A DNA stretch of 6,476 nucleotides from Clostridiales bacterium (GCA_012510935.1 JAAZHB010000211.1:1-6476), one strand, 5' to 3'; positions 1 through 5,965 are shown, counted from the first letter of the stretch. Numbers and translations are program-made. Notes: generated from the sequence alone by a model not told the origin.

Positions 1-1317
1 GAGAATCAAAGAGATACTGATGATGATGCTTGGAGAGATTCTTCAGAATATAGTGATTTACCTCAAACAGTGTTTGCCGGATATGACAGGCTTCAGGAAA
101 ATGATGCAGTAATTCAATTTATCGGCGACTATGATAGAAAGAGAAAATTTGTCATTTTTGATAGAACTACTTTCTATGCAACTGGTGGTGGACAGACCTA
201 TGACACTGGTCGTATTTACAAAGACGATGATAGTGTCAAGGTTGTTGAAGTTGTTAAAGAAAATGGAATTTTCTTACACATCATCGATGAGAATGACACT
301 GGCGTCGTTATGAAATATAGACTTGGTGACACTGCAGAACTAAAGGTGGATGCTATAAGAAGGCATAAGATTGCCAAAGGACATAGTTGCACACACTTGC
401 TTCAGCAAGCCCTTAGAGATGTTCTAGGTGAACATGTTATGCAAGCAGGCTCAAATGTTGAGGAATCAAGCTTAAGATTCGACTTTAACCATTTCCAACC
501 TGTTACAGTTGATGAAATCAAAAAGGTTGAGGATATTGTAAATGAGAGAATTAATGAATTCCTACCGATTTGTATGAAAGAAATGCCAATAGATGAAGCT
601 AGAGAGCTAGGTGCTATGGCTATTTTTGGCGAGAAATATGGTAATATAGTTCGTGTTGTTAGCATGGGAGACTATAGTGTAGAATTTTGCGGAGGTACAC
701 ATCTTTCAAATACAGGACTCATCGGTGCATTTAAGATAACAAGTGAGGCAGGAATTGCTTCTGGTGTAAGAAGAATAGAAGCTGTTACAGGAAACGGCGT
801 CGTTGATTATTTGGAATCAAAGCAAGCTCTTTTGGCAAATATTTGTATGAAAGTAAGAGCTAATGAGAATGATGTTGTTAGAAGAACAGTACAGTTGGTA
901 TCAGATGTCAAGTCTCTTGAGAACAAAATTAAGGAACTCAAAGAGGATGAGATTGCAGATGCTATAAGCTCTCTTATTGATTCTGCAGTTGAAGTTGGAG
1001 ATGTTCGATTAATTACAAGATTCTTTGAGAATAGTGATGGAGACCAGCTTCGTAAGATTGCAGATGCAGTTAATTCTAAGGTTCAGAATGTAATTAATGT
1101 TTTTGCTACATCCAAGGAAGGTAGAGTAATGATAGTTATATCAGTTAGTGAAGATCTGATTGGCAAAGGTTATCATGCTGGTAAAATAATTAAGGAAGTT
1201 GCTGCAGCCGCTGGCGGTAGTGGCGGCGGTAAAGCTAATATGGCTCAGGCTGGAGCAAGGGATGCATCTAAGGTTGAGGACGCTTTTGAGAAAGCTAAAG
1301 AAATTCTACAGAAGTAG
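1..1317 (+). CDS. alaS: Alanyl-tRNA synthetase, C-terminal half (5' end outside the window)
   Basis: The frame is open from the first base and ends at TAG 1315-1317, giving 438 visible residues; a GTG at 70 is internal and not the start. AlaS joins alanine to tRNA-Ala in the cytoplasm and hydrolyses mischarged Ser/Gly-tRNA-Ala. What is visible is the end of the tRNA-recognition region, the editing domain and the C-Ala/DHHA1 domain; the catalytic aminoacylation domain lies upstream. Editing signatures, numbered from base 1, are GGGQTYDTG at about 62-70, the HxxxH metal motif (H128, H132) in GHSCTHLLQQAL, and CGGTH with C230 and H234. Together these give the full zinc-site set, so editing should be active. 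A coiled-coil-like charged stretch follows, then the glycine-rich DHHA1 motif GGSGGGKANMAQAGA at about 405-419. The family is usually near 870-880 residues, so about half is missing because of the window edge. It leads a compact operon with ireB, 14 bases downstream. Confidence 0.98.
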   Translation, partial: ENQRDTDDDAWRDSSEYSDLPQTVFAGYDRLQENDAVIQFIGDYDRKRKFVIFDRTTFYATGGGQTYDTGRIYKDDDSVKVVEVVKENGIFLHIIDENDTGVVMKYRLGDTAELKVDAIRRHKIAKGHSCTHLLQQALRDVLGEHVMQAGSNVEESSLRFDFNHFQPVTVDEIKKVEDIVNERINEFLPICMKEMPIDEARELGAMAIFGEKYGNIVRVVSMGDYSVEFCGGTHLSNTGLIGAFKITSEAGIASGVRRIEAVTGNGVVDYLESKQALLANICMKVRANENDVVRRTVQLVSDVKSLENKIKELKEDEIADAISSLIDSAVEVGDVRLITRFFENSDGDQLRKIADAVNSKVQNVINVFATSKEGRVMIVISVSEDLIGKGYHAGKIIKEVAAAAGGSGGGKANMAQAGARDASKVEDAFEKAKEILQK

Positions 1318-1318
1318 A

Positions 1319-1324
1319 AGGAGG
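1319..1324 (+). promoter_or_regulatory. Strong SD that fixes the GTG start of ireB
   Basis: A perfect AGGAGG sits 7 bases before GTG 1332, directly after the alaS stop. It supports the GTG start, and the resulting protein matches the normal family length. Confidence 0.85.
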
Positions 1325-1331
1325 TATTGAA

Positions 1332-1583
1332 GTGAGTAAGGATACAATATTATTTGAAAGTTTAAAGGATAGTCAGATGGACAAGAAAACTGCGCTGATT
1401 CAGGTTTATAATGCACTAACTGAAAGAGGTTATAATGCAGTTGACCAGATTGTTGGATATATGACATCGGGTGATCCTTCTTACATTACAAGTCACAATA
1501 ATGCTAGAAGTATCATTCTTAAGCTTGATAGAGATGAGTTGCTTGAGGAGATTCTGACTCAATATCTAGGGATTGACAAGTAG
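1332..1583 (+). CDS. ireB: IreB family regulatory phosphoprotein (UPF0297/YrzL)
   Basis: An 83-residue protein with a GTG start. It matches the IreB/UPF0297 family through the N-terminal DTILF segment, the NALTERGYNAVDQIVGYM block and the SGDPSYITSHNNAR block, followed by a conserved LDRDELLEEIL helix. In Enterococcus faecalis IreB is a cytoplasmic dimer, phosphorylated on N-terminal threonines by the PASTA Ser/Thr kinase IreK, and it influences cephalosporin resistance. Thr5 here occupies the equivalent position, by inference from the motif alone. No kinase or phosphatase gene is present in this window. The gene lies between alaS and ruvX, its usual Firmicutes context, and ends 4 bases before the ruvX ATG, so the two are probably translationally coupled. 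Family assignment is firm; the role in this organism is inferred. Confidence 0.95.
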   Translation: MSKDTILFESLKDSQMDKKTALIQVYNALTERGYNAVDQIVGYMTSGDPSYITSHNNARSIILKLDRDELLEEILTQYLGIDK

Positions 1584-1587
1584 AATA

Positions 1588-2016
1588 ATGAGAATAATAG
1601 GATTAGATGTAGGCGACAAGACTGTTGGAGTATCAGTTAGTGATCCACTTGGAATTACGGCTCAAGGCATTACAACAATTGAAAGAGTTGGTATTCGCAA
1701 GGATACTGGCAAGGTCATCGATTACATTAAGGAATATGGATGCGATACTGTTGTGGTTGGTTTGCCACTGAGTCTTGATGGTACTGACAGCATACAAACT
1801 GAGAAAGTAAGAGAGTTTAGAAAGATGCTGGAGAATAAGCTGAAGAGTCTTGGTGAGCTATCTAAAGTGAAAGTTGTATGGCAAGATGAACGCTTTACAA
1901 CTAAGATTGCAGAGCAGGTGCTTATTCAGGCGGATGTTTCAAGAAAAGATAGAAAAAAGATTATCGATAGACAAGCAGCTGTGGTGATTTTGCAAAGTTA
2001 TTTAGACACCTTATAG
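1588..2016 (+). CDS. ruvX: RuvX/YqgF family RNase H-fold nuclease (putative Holliday junction resolvase)
   Basis: A 142-residue protein starting at ATG 1588 with MRIIGLDVGDKTVGV. An in-frame TTG at 1573 would add five residues overlapping the end of ireB, but the family normally begins just before the GLDVG strand. The SD is weak, so coupling to ireB 4 bases upstream is likely. The three acidic active-site positions are present: D7 in GLDVG, E101 in DERFTT and D127 in DRQAAVVIL. The conserved VVGLPLSLDGT block is also intact. RuvX/YqgF proteins have been linked to 16S/pre-16S rRNA 5' maturation in Escherichia coli and to Holliday-junction resolution in other bacteria; the sequence does not distinguish these roles. 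It is the last gene before a strong terminator. The DUF1292 (YrzB-like) gene that often follows in Firmicutes is absent here. Confidence 0.96.
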   Translation: MRIIGLDVGDKTVGVSVSDPLGITAQGITTIERVGIRKDTGKVIDYIKEYGCDTVVVGLPLSLDGTDSIQTEKVREFRKMLENKLKSLGELSKVKVVWQDERFTTKIAEQVLIQADVSRKDRKKIIDRQAAVVILQSYLDTL

Positions 2017-2074
2017 TCAGTGGTTTATAGCAAGTATTACTTAACAGCTTTTGACTTAAATTTTTTATAAAATT

Positions 2075-2116
2075 GAACCTTTGTATTGTGATTTGTAAAT
2101 ACAAGGTTCTTTTTTT
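2075..2116 (+). terminator. Intrinsic terminator of the alaS-ireB-ruvX operon
   Basis: GAACC(T)TTGTATT at 2075-2087 pairs with AATACAAGGTTC at 2098-2109: a 12-bp stem with one bulged T and a 10-base loop. Seven T's at 2110-2116 follow. It starts 58 bases after the ruvX stop. The opposite strand has no T run directly after the stem, so it appears to act in one direction only. Confidence 0.92.
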
Positions 2117-2128
2117 ATATAAGAATAA

Positions 2129-2148
2129 CCCTAGAAACCCCTAGAAAC
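2129..2148 (+). repeat. Two exact tandem copies of CCCTAGAAAC
   Basis: The decamer at 2129-2138 is repeated without gap or mismatch at 2139-2148, 13 bases after the operon terminator and about 130 bases upstream of the XRE gene. The unit length is close to one helical turn, so a protein-binding function is conceivable, but nothing in the sequence proves it. With only two copies it may also be a chance slippage duplication. Confidence 0.6.
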
Positions 2149-2216
2149 AATTTTTTGAAAATAGGCAACATTACGCATTTGCACGATTGTTTACTTAAAA
2201 TCAGAAAAGTCTCTTG

Positions 2217-2231
2217 ATTGTTGCAAACAAT
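2217..2231. promoter_or_regulatory. Palindrome ATTGTT-gca-AACAAT, candidate operator of the XRE gene
   Basis: A perfect 6-3-6 inverted repeat lies 50 bases upstream of the XRE start codon. It touches a plausible promoter: TTGATT at 2214-2219 as the -35, with GATAAT at 2235-2240 as the -10, but the spacing of 15 is shorter than ideal. A further ATTGTT half-site lies at 2186-2191, 31 bases (about three helical turns) upstream. XRE regulators often repress their own promoters through such sites; binding here is inference. Confidence 0.4.
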
Positions 2232-2268
2232 AGTGATAATCTATAAAAAAGCTAAATTGTATATAAAG

Positions 2269-2274
2269 AAGGTG
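2269..2274 (+). promoter_or_regulatory. SD that sets the ATG start of the XRE gene
   Basis: AAGGTG stands 6 bases before ATG 2281. It favours this start over the in-frame TTG at 2218, which has no SD and lies within the palindrome. Confidence 0.7.
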
Positions 2275-2280
2275 TTTAAT

Positions 2281-2508
2281 ATGACGGTTAGCTATAAAAA
2301 ATTATGGGTATTATGTGCTGAACAAGAGATGAGTAAAGGCGATTTAAGAAAACTCTCAGGCCTTTCGGCTTCCACCTTTACAAAGTTGCGGCGCAACAAG
2401 GAAGTTACTATTTCAGTGCTTCTTAAAATTGCTGATGTAATGAATTGCAATGCTGGGGATATGATGGATTTTCTTCCGGATGAATGTGTGGAAGAAGAGT
2501 TAACATAA
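2281..2508 (+). CDS. XRE-family helix-turn-helix transcriptional regulator (75 residues)
   Basis: A small single-domain DNA-binding protein of the Cro/C1 (XRE) type. The helix-turn-helix is visible as SKGDLRKLSGLS (18-29) followed by the recognition helix SASTFTKLRRNK (29-40). The next helices, ISVLLKIADVMNC and GDMMDFLPDE, are typical of the short repressors that begin VSYKKLW, a common type in Clostridia. There is no ligand-binding or oligomerisation domain beyond the five-helix fold. A longer version starting at TTG 2218 would add 21 residues read from promoter-like DNA and is rejected. The gene lies between the ruvX terminator and the c-di-GMP signalling gene, 109 bases upstream of the latter with no terminator between them, so co-transcription is possible. 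Relatives are often found on mobile elements or near restriction systems, but none is visible here. Its targets are unknown; self-regulation through the upstream palindrome is an inference. Confidence 0.88.
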   Translation: MTVSYKKLWVLCAEQEMSKGDLRKLSGLSASTFTKLRRNKEVTISVLLKIADVMNCNAGDMMDFLPDECVEEELT

Positions 2509-2568
2509 GTAGTTCTGATTTAGTAAATGTTTAAAGAATCAATTCTCAATTATGCGGAGGAAAACGCA

Positions 2569-2649
2569 ATGATTAATATACAAAAAGAGCAATCAAAAAA
2601 ACCTGGGGGGTGCTTCTATGAAAAGGAGAAATCTTCTTGTGGTAGATGA
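2569..2649 (+). CDS. Possible 26-residue small ORF overlapping the response-regulator start
   Basis: ATG 2569 is preceded by a canonical GGAGG at 2556-2560 with 8-base spacing, a better SD than that of the following gene. The frame runs 26 codons to TGA 2647-2649, overlapping the first 32 bases of the receiver gene in another frame. The peptide is lysine-rich and polar (MINIQKEQSKKPGG...), with two cysteines and no signal or membrane segment; I recognise no family. If translated, it could act as a leader ORF whose ribosomes influence initiation at 2618. It could equally be a chance ORF behind a purine-rich stretch. Confidence 0.35.
   Translation: MINIQKEQSKKPGGCFYEKEKSSCGR
2606..2612 (+). 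promoter_or_regulatory. Unusual G-rich SD of the response-regulator gene
   Basis: GGGGGTG lies 5 bases before ATG 2618, within a run of six G's. It differs from the ideal GGAGGTG only by G for A, which can still pair with the 16S anti-SD as a G-U wobble. It lies inside the overlapping small ORF. Confidence 0.55.
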
Positions 2650-3301
2650 TAGCTTGATAAATCGCAAATTATTAAGACGGATACTTGAAGTAGATAATTA
2701 TAGGATAATAGAAGCCGAAAACGGAGTGGAAGCATGGAAGATAATCATTGGTAAAGAAAACCATATTTCACTGATACTCCTAGATTTAACGATGCCATTA
2801 ATGAACGGATATGAATTATTAGAAAAGATGCGTGAGAATGGAATCATATCATCTATTCCTGTTATTGTAACTACAGGTAGTGAACAAGATAATGCTGAGA
2901 TTAAATCACTAGATTCTGGTGCATCTGACTTTATAACAAAGCCATATAACCCAGAGCTGGTACGACGTAGAGTAAGTAGTTTGCTTCGTTTATTTGATAA
3001 CGCACTTTTTTTAAATCAGTTAGAGATAGATAAGGTAACCGGGTTATATTCTGCTGAATTTTTTTATCGTCATGCACAGATGGAACTCGATGAGAATCCC
3101 GATAAAGATTATGAAATAGTATGTAGCAATATTGAAAGTTTTAGAGTAATTAATTCAAAATATGGCACAGATGTAGGTGATAGTTTACTACGATATATTG
3201 CAAATTATAATAAAGAAAATTTTGGAGAAAAGTCCATATGCGGACGAATTGGGGCTGATATATTTGCTGTATTGCGCACGAAAAGGGAACATCATAGTTA
3301 G
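2618..3301 (+). CDS. Response-regulator receiver plus first half of a degenerate GGDEF domain (5' part of an interrupted receiver-GGDEF-EAL gene)
   Basis: A 227-residue frame. Residues 5-125 form a CheY-like receiver: acidic pair D10/D11, phospho-acceptor D56 in LILLDLTMP, switch T86 in VTTGS and conserved K108 in ITKPYNP, all present, so phosphorylation by a histidine kinase is expected. A GGDEF domain begins at DKVTGLYSAEFF (about 138-149) and reaches GRIGADIFAVL (209-219), where GADIF replaces GG(D/E)EF. The missing second glycine and glutamate argue against diguanylate cyclase activity. The frame then stops at TAG 3299-3301 in the middle of the GGDEF fold. The rest of that fold and an EAL domain continue in the same frame immediately afterwards, so this is best read as the front part of one gene of about 562 codons. 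If the stop is real, the product is a receiver with an unfinished second domain. Confidence 0.9.
   Translation: MKRRNLLVVDDSLINRKLLRRILEVDNYRIIEAENGVEAWKIIIGKENHISLILLDLTMPLMNGYELLEKMRENGIISSIPVIVTTGSEQDNAEIKSLDSGASDFITKPYNPELVRRRVSSLLRLFDNALFLNQLEIDKVTGLYSAEFFYRHAQMELDENPDKDYEIVCSNIESFRVINSKYGTDVGDSLLRYIANYNKENFGEKSICGRIGADIFAVLRTKREHHS
3299..3301 (+). other. In-frame TAG interrupting the receiver-GGDEF-EAL gene
   Basis: The reading frame before and after this codon is identical. Reading through it gives REHHS-(stop)-EEVKEMINKII, which is a natural continuation of the GGDEF fold. There is no shift in frame and no inserted DNA. A single substitution, for example CAG to TAG, would explain it; sequencing error or genuine read-through are alternatives. 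Confidence 0.85.
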
Positions 3302-3316
3302 GAAGAAGTAAAGGAA

Positions 3317-4306
3317 ATGATTAATAAAATTATTAAAGATGCCCCAATTAATAATTTTTTCATGAAATATGGTGTATATACAACTACAGATAGAGGCTTA
3401 CCAATATCAGATATGTGCGATAGAGCTCAAATGGCCATCGAATCAATTAAGCATCAGTTCGGATATTGTTATGCTATATATGATGATAAGTTTCGCCAGA
3501 AATTGATGAGAGAACATCAACTTAATGATTACAAGGAACAAGCATTGAAAGAGAGTCAGTTTCTTGTATATCTTCAGCCTAAGCATGATAGTAAGACGCG
3601 TGAAATTGTAGGAGCAGAGGCTCTTGTGCGTTGGAAACATCCAGAACTTGGGTTCATATTGCCAAATGAATTTATTCCTTTATTTGAACGTAATGGATTT
3701 ATCACAAAGTTAGATGAATATGTCTGGAATATTGCTTGCCAAATATTACATAGATGGCAGAATGAAAATAAAAAATTCATACCAATCTCAGTTAATGCTT
3801 CTCGTAACGATTTTATGCAGGAAAATTTACCAGAGATGTTATTCAACTTAGTAAAAAAATATGATATTCCTGCAGAAATGTTGCATATCGAAATCACTGA
3901 ATCAGCATATACTGATAATCCACAACAGATTATTTCGGTAGTTTCTTCTTTGCGCTATATGGGATTCCTAATTGAAATGGATGATTTCGGATCTGGATAT
4001 TCTTCTTTGAATATGCTTTCTGAATTACCAATTGACATACTTAAGCTTGATATGCGTTTCATGCAACAAGCTGATTCGGTTATTACAAATAGAAAAAGAA
4101 GTATTCTTAGTTTTATAATCAGTCTTTCAAAGTTGCTTGAACTTTCAACTGTAGCTGAAGGAGTTGAGACTGAAGAAGAGGTAGGCTTATTAAGTGAGAT
4201 GGGCTGCGATTATATTCAGGGTTACTATTTTGCAAAGCCAATGCCAATTGATGAGTTTGAAAAATACTTGATTGATTATGAAAAATCAACAATTTCTACA
4301 AAGTAG
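3317..4306 (+). CDS. EAL-domain cyclic-di-GMP phosphodiesterase (3' part of the interrupted gene)
   Basis: From ATG 3317 this reads 329 residues. The first ~55 (to CYAIYDD) are the second half of the GGDEF fold begun upstream. The EAL domain spans about 76-322. Residues typical of active phosphodiesterases are present: Q87 in LQPK, E101 of GAEALVRW, N160 in SVNASR, E192 in IEITES, D222/D223 in MDDFGSGYSS, K243 in ILKLDM, E281 and E284 in AEGVET, and Q301 in IQGYYFAKPMP. The enzyme should hydrolyse c-di-GMP to pGpG in the cytoplasm. No membrane segment is seen. ATG 3317 has only a modest purine-rich upstream region (AGGAAGAAG 3300-3308) created around the stop codon, so independent translation would need reinitiation. 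A product starting here would carry half a GGDEF domain, which suggests this was not the original start. Lacking its receiver, it would lose phosphorylation control. Confidence 0.92.
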   Translation: MINKIIKDAPINNFFMKYGVYTTTDRGLPISDMCDRAQMAIESIKHQFGYCYAIYDDKFRQKLMREHQLNDYKEQALKESQFLVYLQPKHDSKTREIVGAEALVRWKHPELGFILPNEFIPLFERNGFITKLDEYVWNIACQILHRWQNENKKFIPISVNASRNDFMQENLPEMLFNLVKKYDIPAEMLHIEITESAYTDNPQQIISVVSSLRYMGFLIEMDDFGSGYSSLNMLSELPIDILKLDMRFMQQADSVITNRKRSILSFIISLSKLLELSTVAEGVETEEEVGLLSEMGCDYIQGYYFAKPMPIDEFEKYLIDYEKSTISTK

Positions 4307-4360
4307 GCTCACTTGCAATAAACAATTATAGAGACAATGGTAGCAAAGATATATTTTATT

Positions 4361-4999
4361 CTATCTGTCATTGGATTCAATGACAAAGAGAGAACCATCT
4401 TCAACTGAAATTTGACAAACTTCGGCGGTAATTTCATTGCTTATTCCTAGAGTAGAAGCTCTTTCTAACAATAAATTGTCTAGTGGATACTTAGCGCCCT
4501 TGATTGAGACTCCTGACGCATTTGCATAAGCAGGAATAACCGAGAAATATTTATAGTTATCTGATTTGTCAATTGTTATACTTCCGTTCTCAAGCAGCCT
4601 TACATGATTAGATTTGTCTATATATTCAATGCTAATCCCGTCTTTATTGTATTTTACAGGAAGGGCTAGAGCGCCTAGAGTGTGATCAAGCCTGCCGCCC
4701 ATTCCGCCTACAAATATAATCTTTCTAGCTCCAATTTCTAATGCATGAATTACACAAGCTTCTGCATCTGTAAGGTCTTTCTCTGAAGGATATGTAATAT
4801 ATTTACAATCAAGTTTTATTATTTCTTTGGTAGAGTCAAAATCTCCAATTACAACATTAGGCGTTATTCCGTTCCTTGAGGCTACAACCTGGCCTCCATC
4901 AGCACAAATTATATAGTCAGCAGATGATGCTAATTTTTGAATCCAAATTCTGTCATAGTTTTCAATATATGGTAGAATAACCACACAATTTTCATACAT
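4361..4999 (-). CDS. thiN: Thiamine pyrophosphokinase
   Basis: A 212-residue cytoplasmic enzyme that transfers pyrophosphate from ATP to thiamine, making thiamine diphosphate. Conserved elements are ADGG (33-36), the GDFDS motif (52-56), PSEKDLTDAE (71-80) with the acidic metal-binding residues, and GGRLDH (101-106), which contributes to the active site. The C-terminal part (about 125-210) is the beta-rich thiamine-binding domain, including the ANASGVSIKGAKYPL segment. Length is normal. The ATG at 4999-4997 is preceded by an AGGT SD (complement of 5007-5010). The gene is alone on its strand: it converges on the EAL gene (54 bases between stops) and diverges from the DUF975 gene (131 bases between starts). 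No thiamine riboswitch-like structure was recognised upstream. Confidence 0.96.
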   Translation of the reverse strand: MYENCVVILPYIENYDRIWIQKLASSADYIICADGGQVVASRNGITPNVVIGDFDSTKEIIKLDCKYITYPSEKDLTDAEACVIHALEIGARKIIFVGGMGGRLDHTLGALALPVKYNKDGISIEYIDKSNHVRLLENGSITIDKSDNYKYFSVIPAYANASGVSIKGAKYPLDNLLLERASTLGISNEITAEVCQISVEDGSLFVIESNDR

Positions 5000-5031
5000 T
5001 ATTTATACCTCGTTATGTTATACTAGTAACA

Positions 5032-5063
5032 CTTGCAAATTTATATATTATTTAATATGCAAG
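5032..5063. repeat. Interrupted inverted repeat CTTGCA...TGCAAG in the divergent intergenic region
   Basis: Six-base perfect arms at 5032-5037 and 5058-5063 flank a 20-base A/T-only centre that is itself partly symmetrical. It lies between the divergent starts of the thiamine pyrophosphokinase and DUF975 genes, where promoters for both must be. It could be an operator or only reflect A/T-rich composition. Confidence 0.35.
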
Positions 5064-5118
5064 GTCCATCATGGCTTTGATATATATATTAATTTAACTT
5101 GAGAATAATTTCAATGAT

Positions 5119-5124
5119 AGGAGA
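5119..5124 (+). promoter_or_regulatory. SD that fixes the TTG start of the DUF975 gene
   Basis: AGGAGA ends 6 bases before TTG 5131. The frame has no ATG until about residue 85, inside a membrane segment, so the TTG with this SD is the credible start. Confidence 0.8.
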
Positions 5125-5130
5125 CAAAAA

Positions 5131-5949
5131 TTGGAAAACGAAAATAGGAATTATGTTAAAGAAAACCCTCTATTAATTCAAAGACTAGCCATAAATCATT
5201 CAAGGACAATACTTGGCAGTTTTGTTATTGGCCTTTTGGTTATTTACATATTCAGTGCGGTGATACCGAATTTGCTTGAATACTTTTACCCACAATCTTA
5301 TTGGGATTACATTATCAATAAACAGAATATTGAATTAAGCGATGAATATATCAAGAAACTTCCTCAAATAACTATTGTTGGAATGCTTTATACTTTTGTT
5401 TTCAGCGGTGTAGTAGAAATCGGAAGAGCACTATATACTCTGACATTTATTAGGGCTAGGAAAGCTGACATTTCATCGTTTTTTGAAGGTTTTCAGCTAT
5501 TCTTTAAGGCTCTATGTATAGCTGCAGCAAAATCTTTAATTATTAGTTTTGGACTTATGCTTTTGATTATACCTGGCGTTATGAGTTTTTATAGCTTTAG
5601 ACAAGCGTATTTCATTCTTGCTGATAATCCTAAGAAGGGAGCGATGCAATGTCTAGCTGAGAGTAGGTATATGATGACAGGCAATAAGATGAATCTATTT
5701 AGGTTAGACCTATCATATCTTTCCCTTATTTTAGTTGCATATATGCCAGTACTAATTTTAAGCATTTTTGGACTAGTAAATATTGAAAAACTCAGTGGAT
5801 TGATTCTCCTTATTGTCGCAAATATTCCAATGACAATTGCACAAGGATGGCTTACTGTTGGGCAGGGAATATTCTATGAGTTGCAACTTACAGGCAGTTT
5901 TGCAAACTTTAAATATGCAGGCGAGGAAGCTTTCAGAGCTGGACTATAA
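5131..5949 (+). CDS. DUF975 family multi-pass membrane protein
   Basis: 272 residues from a TTG start. About five hydrophobic segments are visible, near 27-46, 79-98, 124-150, 194-216 and 222-242, indicating an integral cytoplasmic-membrane protein without a cleavable signal peptide. The match to DUF975 rests on the central block: a soluble segment (FIRARKADISSFFEGF, 106-121), then a helix ending in LLIIPGV, then the conserved AYFILADNP (159-167) and a following LAESRYMMTGNK (175-186). The biochemical function of the family is unknown. The polar loop at about 51-77 (YFYPQSYWDY...) between the first two segments is probably external. It is a single-gene unit: the kinase diverges upstream and a hairpin terminator follows the stop by 24 bases. 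Assignment to the family is by motif recollection and fairly secure; no role is proposed. Confidence 0.85.
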   Translation: MENENRNYVKENPLLIQRLAINHSRTILGSFVIGLLVIYIFSAVIPNLLEYFYPQSYWDYIINKQNIELSDEYIKKLPQITIVGMLYTFVFSGVVEIGRALYTLTFIRARKADISSFFEGFQLFFKALCIAAAKSLIISFGLMLLIIPGVMSFYSFRQAYFILADNPKKGAMQCLAESRYMMTGNKMNLFRLDLSYLSLILVAYMPVLILSIFGLVNIEKLSGLILLIVANIPMTIAQGWLTVGQGIFYELQLTGSFANFKYAGEEAFRAGL

Positions 5950-5965
5950 ATAAATACTAAATTTT

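Noticed and set aside
402..665. Minus-strand open frame inside alaS
   Set aside because: It lies opposite the well-conserved editing domain of AlaS, has no SD or recognisable motif, and is explained as a shadow.
1573..1587. RuvX start at TTG 1573
   Set aside because: It would overlap ireB and add five residues not typical of the family; ATG 1588 starts directly at the conserved strand.
2051..2071. TTGACT...TATAAA as a promoter just after ruvX
   Set aside because: The spacing is only 9 bases, and the elements run straight into the terminator stem.
2218..2280. Longer XRE protein starting at TTG 2218
   Set aside because: It has no SD, the start lies within the palindrome, and the added residues are read from promoter-like DNA. 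ATG 2281 has a proper SD.
3299..3301. TAG as a pyrrolysine or other recoding site
   Set aside because: No pyrrolysine genes or downstream recoding structure are visible, and the protein family gives no reason to expect it; a nonsense mutation or sequence error is simpler.
3574..3897. Minus-strand open frame of about 107 codons inside the EAL gene
   Set aside because: It is antisense to a strongly conserved EAL domain and resembles no family; it is a by-product of codon use on the coding strand.
4307..4366. Possible terminator between the EAL and thiamine pyrophosphokinase genes
   Set aside because: Only 4-5 bp stems such as AGATA/TATCT can be drawn, with no proper T run after them; too weak to call.
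4310..5038. CACTTGCAA repeated at 4310-4318 and 5030-5038, flanking the thiamine pyrophosphokinase gene
   Set aside because: A 9-base direct repeat this far apart can arise by chance, and there are no transposase remnants or inverted ends to suggest an inserted unit.
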